Shown: positions 62,746-64,000 of the stretch, piece by piece
How positions within the stretch are numbered: the first letter of the stretch is position 1
Layout of the letters: each line of letters opens with the position of its first letter
Origin: Planctomycetota bacterium
GTDB lineage: Bacteria > Planctomycetota > UBA1135 > GCA-002686595
NCBI GenBank assembly: GCA_026692665.1
Contig: JAPLOF010000048.1
Location: 157,733 to 221,732 of the forward strand
Length of the DNA stretch: 64,000 nucleotides
Direction of reading: 5' to 3'
The notes under the pieces: model-generated
Databases searched by the model: none
The model's input: the letters and a program-made list of their open reading frames with translations, nothing else
What the model was told of the DNA's origin: nothing
Position numbers and translations under genes: made by a program

Positions 62746-63816
62746 TCAGGCCGCCGCGCCGCGGGCCAGGATCTTCAGCTCGCCCGAGTCCCCGATGTAC
62801 CGCTCCGCCGTGGCGAGCGAAACCTTGTTCGATCGCACCAGCTCGGCCAGCGCGGCCGACATCGTCCGCATGCCCAAGCGGCCGCCGGTCTGGATCTGCG
62901 AGTAGATCTGGTGGCCCTTGCCGTCGCGGATGAGCGCCCGGATGGCCGGCGTCGCGAGCATGATCTCGGCCGCCATCGCGCGGCCGCGGCCGGCCGCGAG
63001 CGGCAGCAGCTGCTGGCTGAACACGGCTTCGAGCGTGAACGAGAGCTGCGTGCGCACCTGTGCCTGCTGGTGCGACGGGAACACGTCGATGATGCGGTTC
63101 ACGGTCTGGACCGCGTCCGACGTGTGCAGCGTGCCGAAGGTCAGGTGGCCCGTCTCGGCCAGCGTCAGGGCCGCCTCGATCGTCTCGTGGTCGCGCAACT
63201 CGCCGACGAGCACGTAGTCGGGGTCCTGACGCAGGACGCTCCGCAGCGCCTTGTTGAAACCGTGCGTATCCGCGCCGATTTCGCGCTGGTTCACCATGCA
63301 CTTCTTGTGGCGGTGCGTGAACTCGACCGGGTCCTCGATCGTGATGATGTGACCTTGCTGCGTCGTGTTGATGTAGTCGATCATCGCGGCCAGCGAGGTC
63401 GACTTGCCCGAACCGGTGGCGCCCGTGACGAGCACGAGCCCCGAGTTCATGTTGCAGATCTTCTCGCACACCGGCTTCGGCATGCCGAGCTTGTCGAAGT
63501 CGGGGATCGCATGCGGAATCGAGCGCATGACGGCCGCCACGGCGCTCTGCTGGAAGAACACGTTGGCGCGGAACCGGCCGTGACCCTCGAGCCCGAACGA
63601 GCAGTCCAGCTCGAGATCGCGGTCGAGCCGCGCGATCTGGTCCGAGTTCAGGATGCTCGTGGCGAGCCGTCGCGTGTCGTCCGCGGTGAGCGGGGGGTGC
63701 TCGACCGGGAGCAGCTCACCGTCGATGCGGATTCGCGGCGGGGAGTTGACCGACACGTGCAGGTCGGAGCCGCCCTGGCGCACCATGAGCGCCAGCAGTT
63801 CTTCCATCGTGATCAT
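62746..63816 (-). CDS. pilT: Twitching motility ATPase PilT
   Basis: The 356-aa hexameric ATPase depolymerises pili for retraction. It starts with MITMEELLALMVRQGGSDLHVSV (PAS-like N-domain), followed by Walker A GATGSGKSTSLAAMI, the Asp box IEDPVEFTHRHKKC, Walker B DPDYVLVGELRDHETI, the His box TGHLTFGTLHTSDA, and the AIRNLIR-like motif AIRALIRDGKGHQIYSQIQTG required for retraction. Length is normal. It is first of a pilT-pilB-pilC run, 7 bp before pilB. Retraction is needed for DNA uptake and twitching. Confidence 0.96.
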   Translation of the reverse strand: MITMEELLALMVRQGGSDLHVSVNSPPRIRIDGELLPVEHPPLTADDTRRLATSILNSDQIARLDRDLELDCSFGLEGHGRFRANVFFQQSAVAAVMRSIPHAIPDFDKLGMPKPVCEKICNMNSGLVLVTGATGSGKSTSLAAMIDYINTTQQGHIITIEDPVEFTHRHKKCMVNQREIGADTHGFNKALRSVLRQDPDYVLVGELRDHETIEAALTLAETGHLTFGTLHTSDAVQTVNRIIDVFPSHQQAQVRTQLSFTLEAVFSQQLLPLAAGRGRAMAAEIMLATPAIRALIRDGKGHQIYSQIQTGGRLGMRTMSAALAELVRSNKVSLATAERYIGDSGELKILARGAAA

Positions 63817-64000
63817 CGGAGCGCGCCTCGAGAGGGGTTTGGCGCGGGATGGATCGGAAGGACGGGCGGCGGGACTGGAGCCCGGAAGGGATTTCGGGGT
63901 CCGTCGCGGAAGGAGCCGGCCGGCGCGGGGAGGCGGGGGCGACCGAGATCGACCGTCCTCGGCCTGGATGGCGTCTGTTGGCGGCGGTACGGAGCCAGGC
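63817..64000. other. Upstream region of pilT, no gene seen
   Basis: The last 184 bp hold the upstream region of pilT on the minus strand. No gene or clear promoter motif is seen before the window ends. Confidence 0.4.

Noticed and set aside
1..64000. CRISPR arrays, insertion sequences, phage or integrase genes, rRNA
   Set aside because: No regularly spaced repeats, transposase or recombinase motifs, or conserved rRNA stretches were seen in reading both strands.

Overview
The window is a GC-rich (roughly 70 %) bacterial chromosome segment whose gene content points to the Planctomycetota. Indicators are a paired cytochrome-c-like/DUF1549/DUF1553 protein and Tat-exported DUF1501 protein (9966-14494), a Ser/Thr kinase fused to a SUMF1-type domain, several alkaline-phosphatase/sulfatase-fold lipoproteins, large secreted SbsA-Ig, FG-GAP and SdrD-B-like proteins, and many HEAT or beta-propeller secreted proteins of unknown role. 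The C-terminal domain of the FG-GAP protein resembles, from memory, one repeated in genomes of the Saltatorellus/Engelhardtia group; this is an inference, not a search result. I recognised no rRNA, tRNA, CRISPR array, insertion sequence or prophage.

Layout. 1-5.4 kb: a partial AP-superfamily exported protein, an APC transporter followed by a DDAH-type hydrolase, a PAS-histidine kinase and an outer-membrane barrel protein. 5.7-18.1 kb: the FG-GAP protein, two accessory proteins (a helical-repeat protein and a Vgb-like propeller), the PSD1/DUF1501 pair and the kinase-SUMF1 fusion. 18.1-21.3 kb: two tandem paralogous secreted SdrD-B-like proteins. 21.6-24.0 kb: a coaD-ridA-glycosyltransferase operon. 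24.1-27.7 kb: comEC coupled to a HEAT-repeat protein. 27.7-33.9 kb: a PaaZ-type aldehyde dehydrogenase, a membrane protein, a sulfatase-fold lipoprotein, and a DECR-like reductase coupled to murQ. 33.9-39.6 kb: a PD40 propeller, a peptidoglycan amidase lipoprotein, the arsS/AhpD-like arsenosugar pair and comM. 39.8-41.2 kb: a two-gene orphan unit of lower GC behind a promoter carrying a 13-nt poly-G tract. 41.3-46.6 kb: a tightly overlapping TolC-MacA-MacB(ATPase)-MacB(permease) export operon. 46.7-53.5 kb: a degenerate sulfatase lipoprotein with cutA, proline dehydrogenase, and a metallophosphoesterase/DHH phosphoesterase/amidohydrolase operon. 53.8-58.8 kb: a glycine-rich 1011-aa lipoprotein, then a HEAT lipoprotein coupled to tatD. 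58.9-63.8 kb: a type IV pilus/type II secretion set (pilin, pilC/gspF, pilB/gspE, pilT).

Themes. DNA-uptake functions are spread through the window (ComEC, ComM, pilin, PilB, PilT), yet the pilC/gspF gene linking them is broken twice: an internal deletion with frame change, and a nonsense codon in the conserved GE-TG motif. Many genes overlap by ATGA/GTGA (comEC/HEAT, SDR/murQ, the MacAB operon, HEAT/tatD, the phosphoesterase operon), giving firm operon calls. Several first genes have a TANNNT-like hexamer only 6-9 nt before the start codon, which suggests leaderless mRNAs. The most unusual single signals are the poly-G promoter spacer (candidate phase variation) and the broken pilC.
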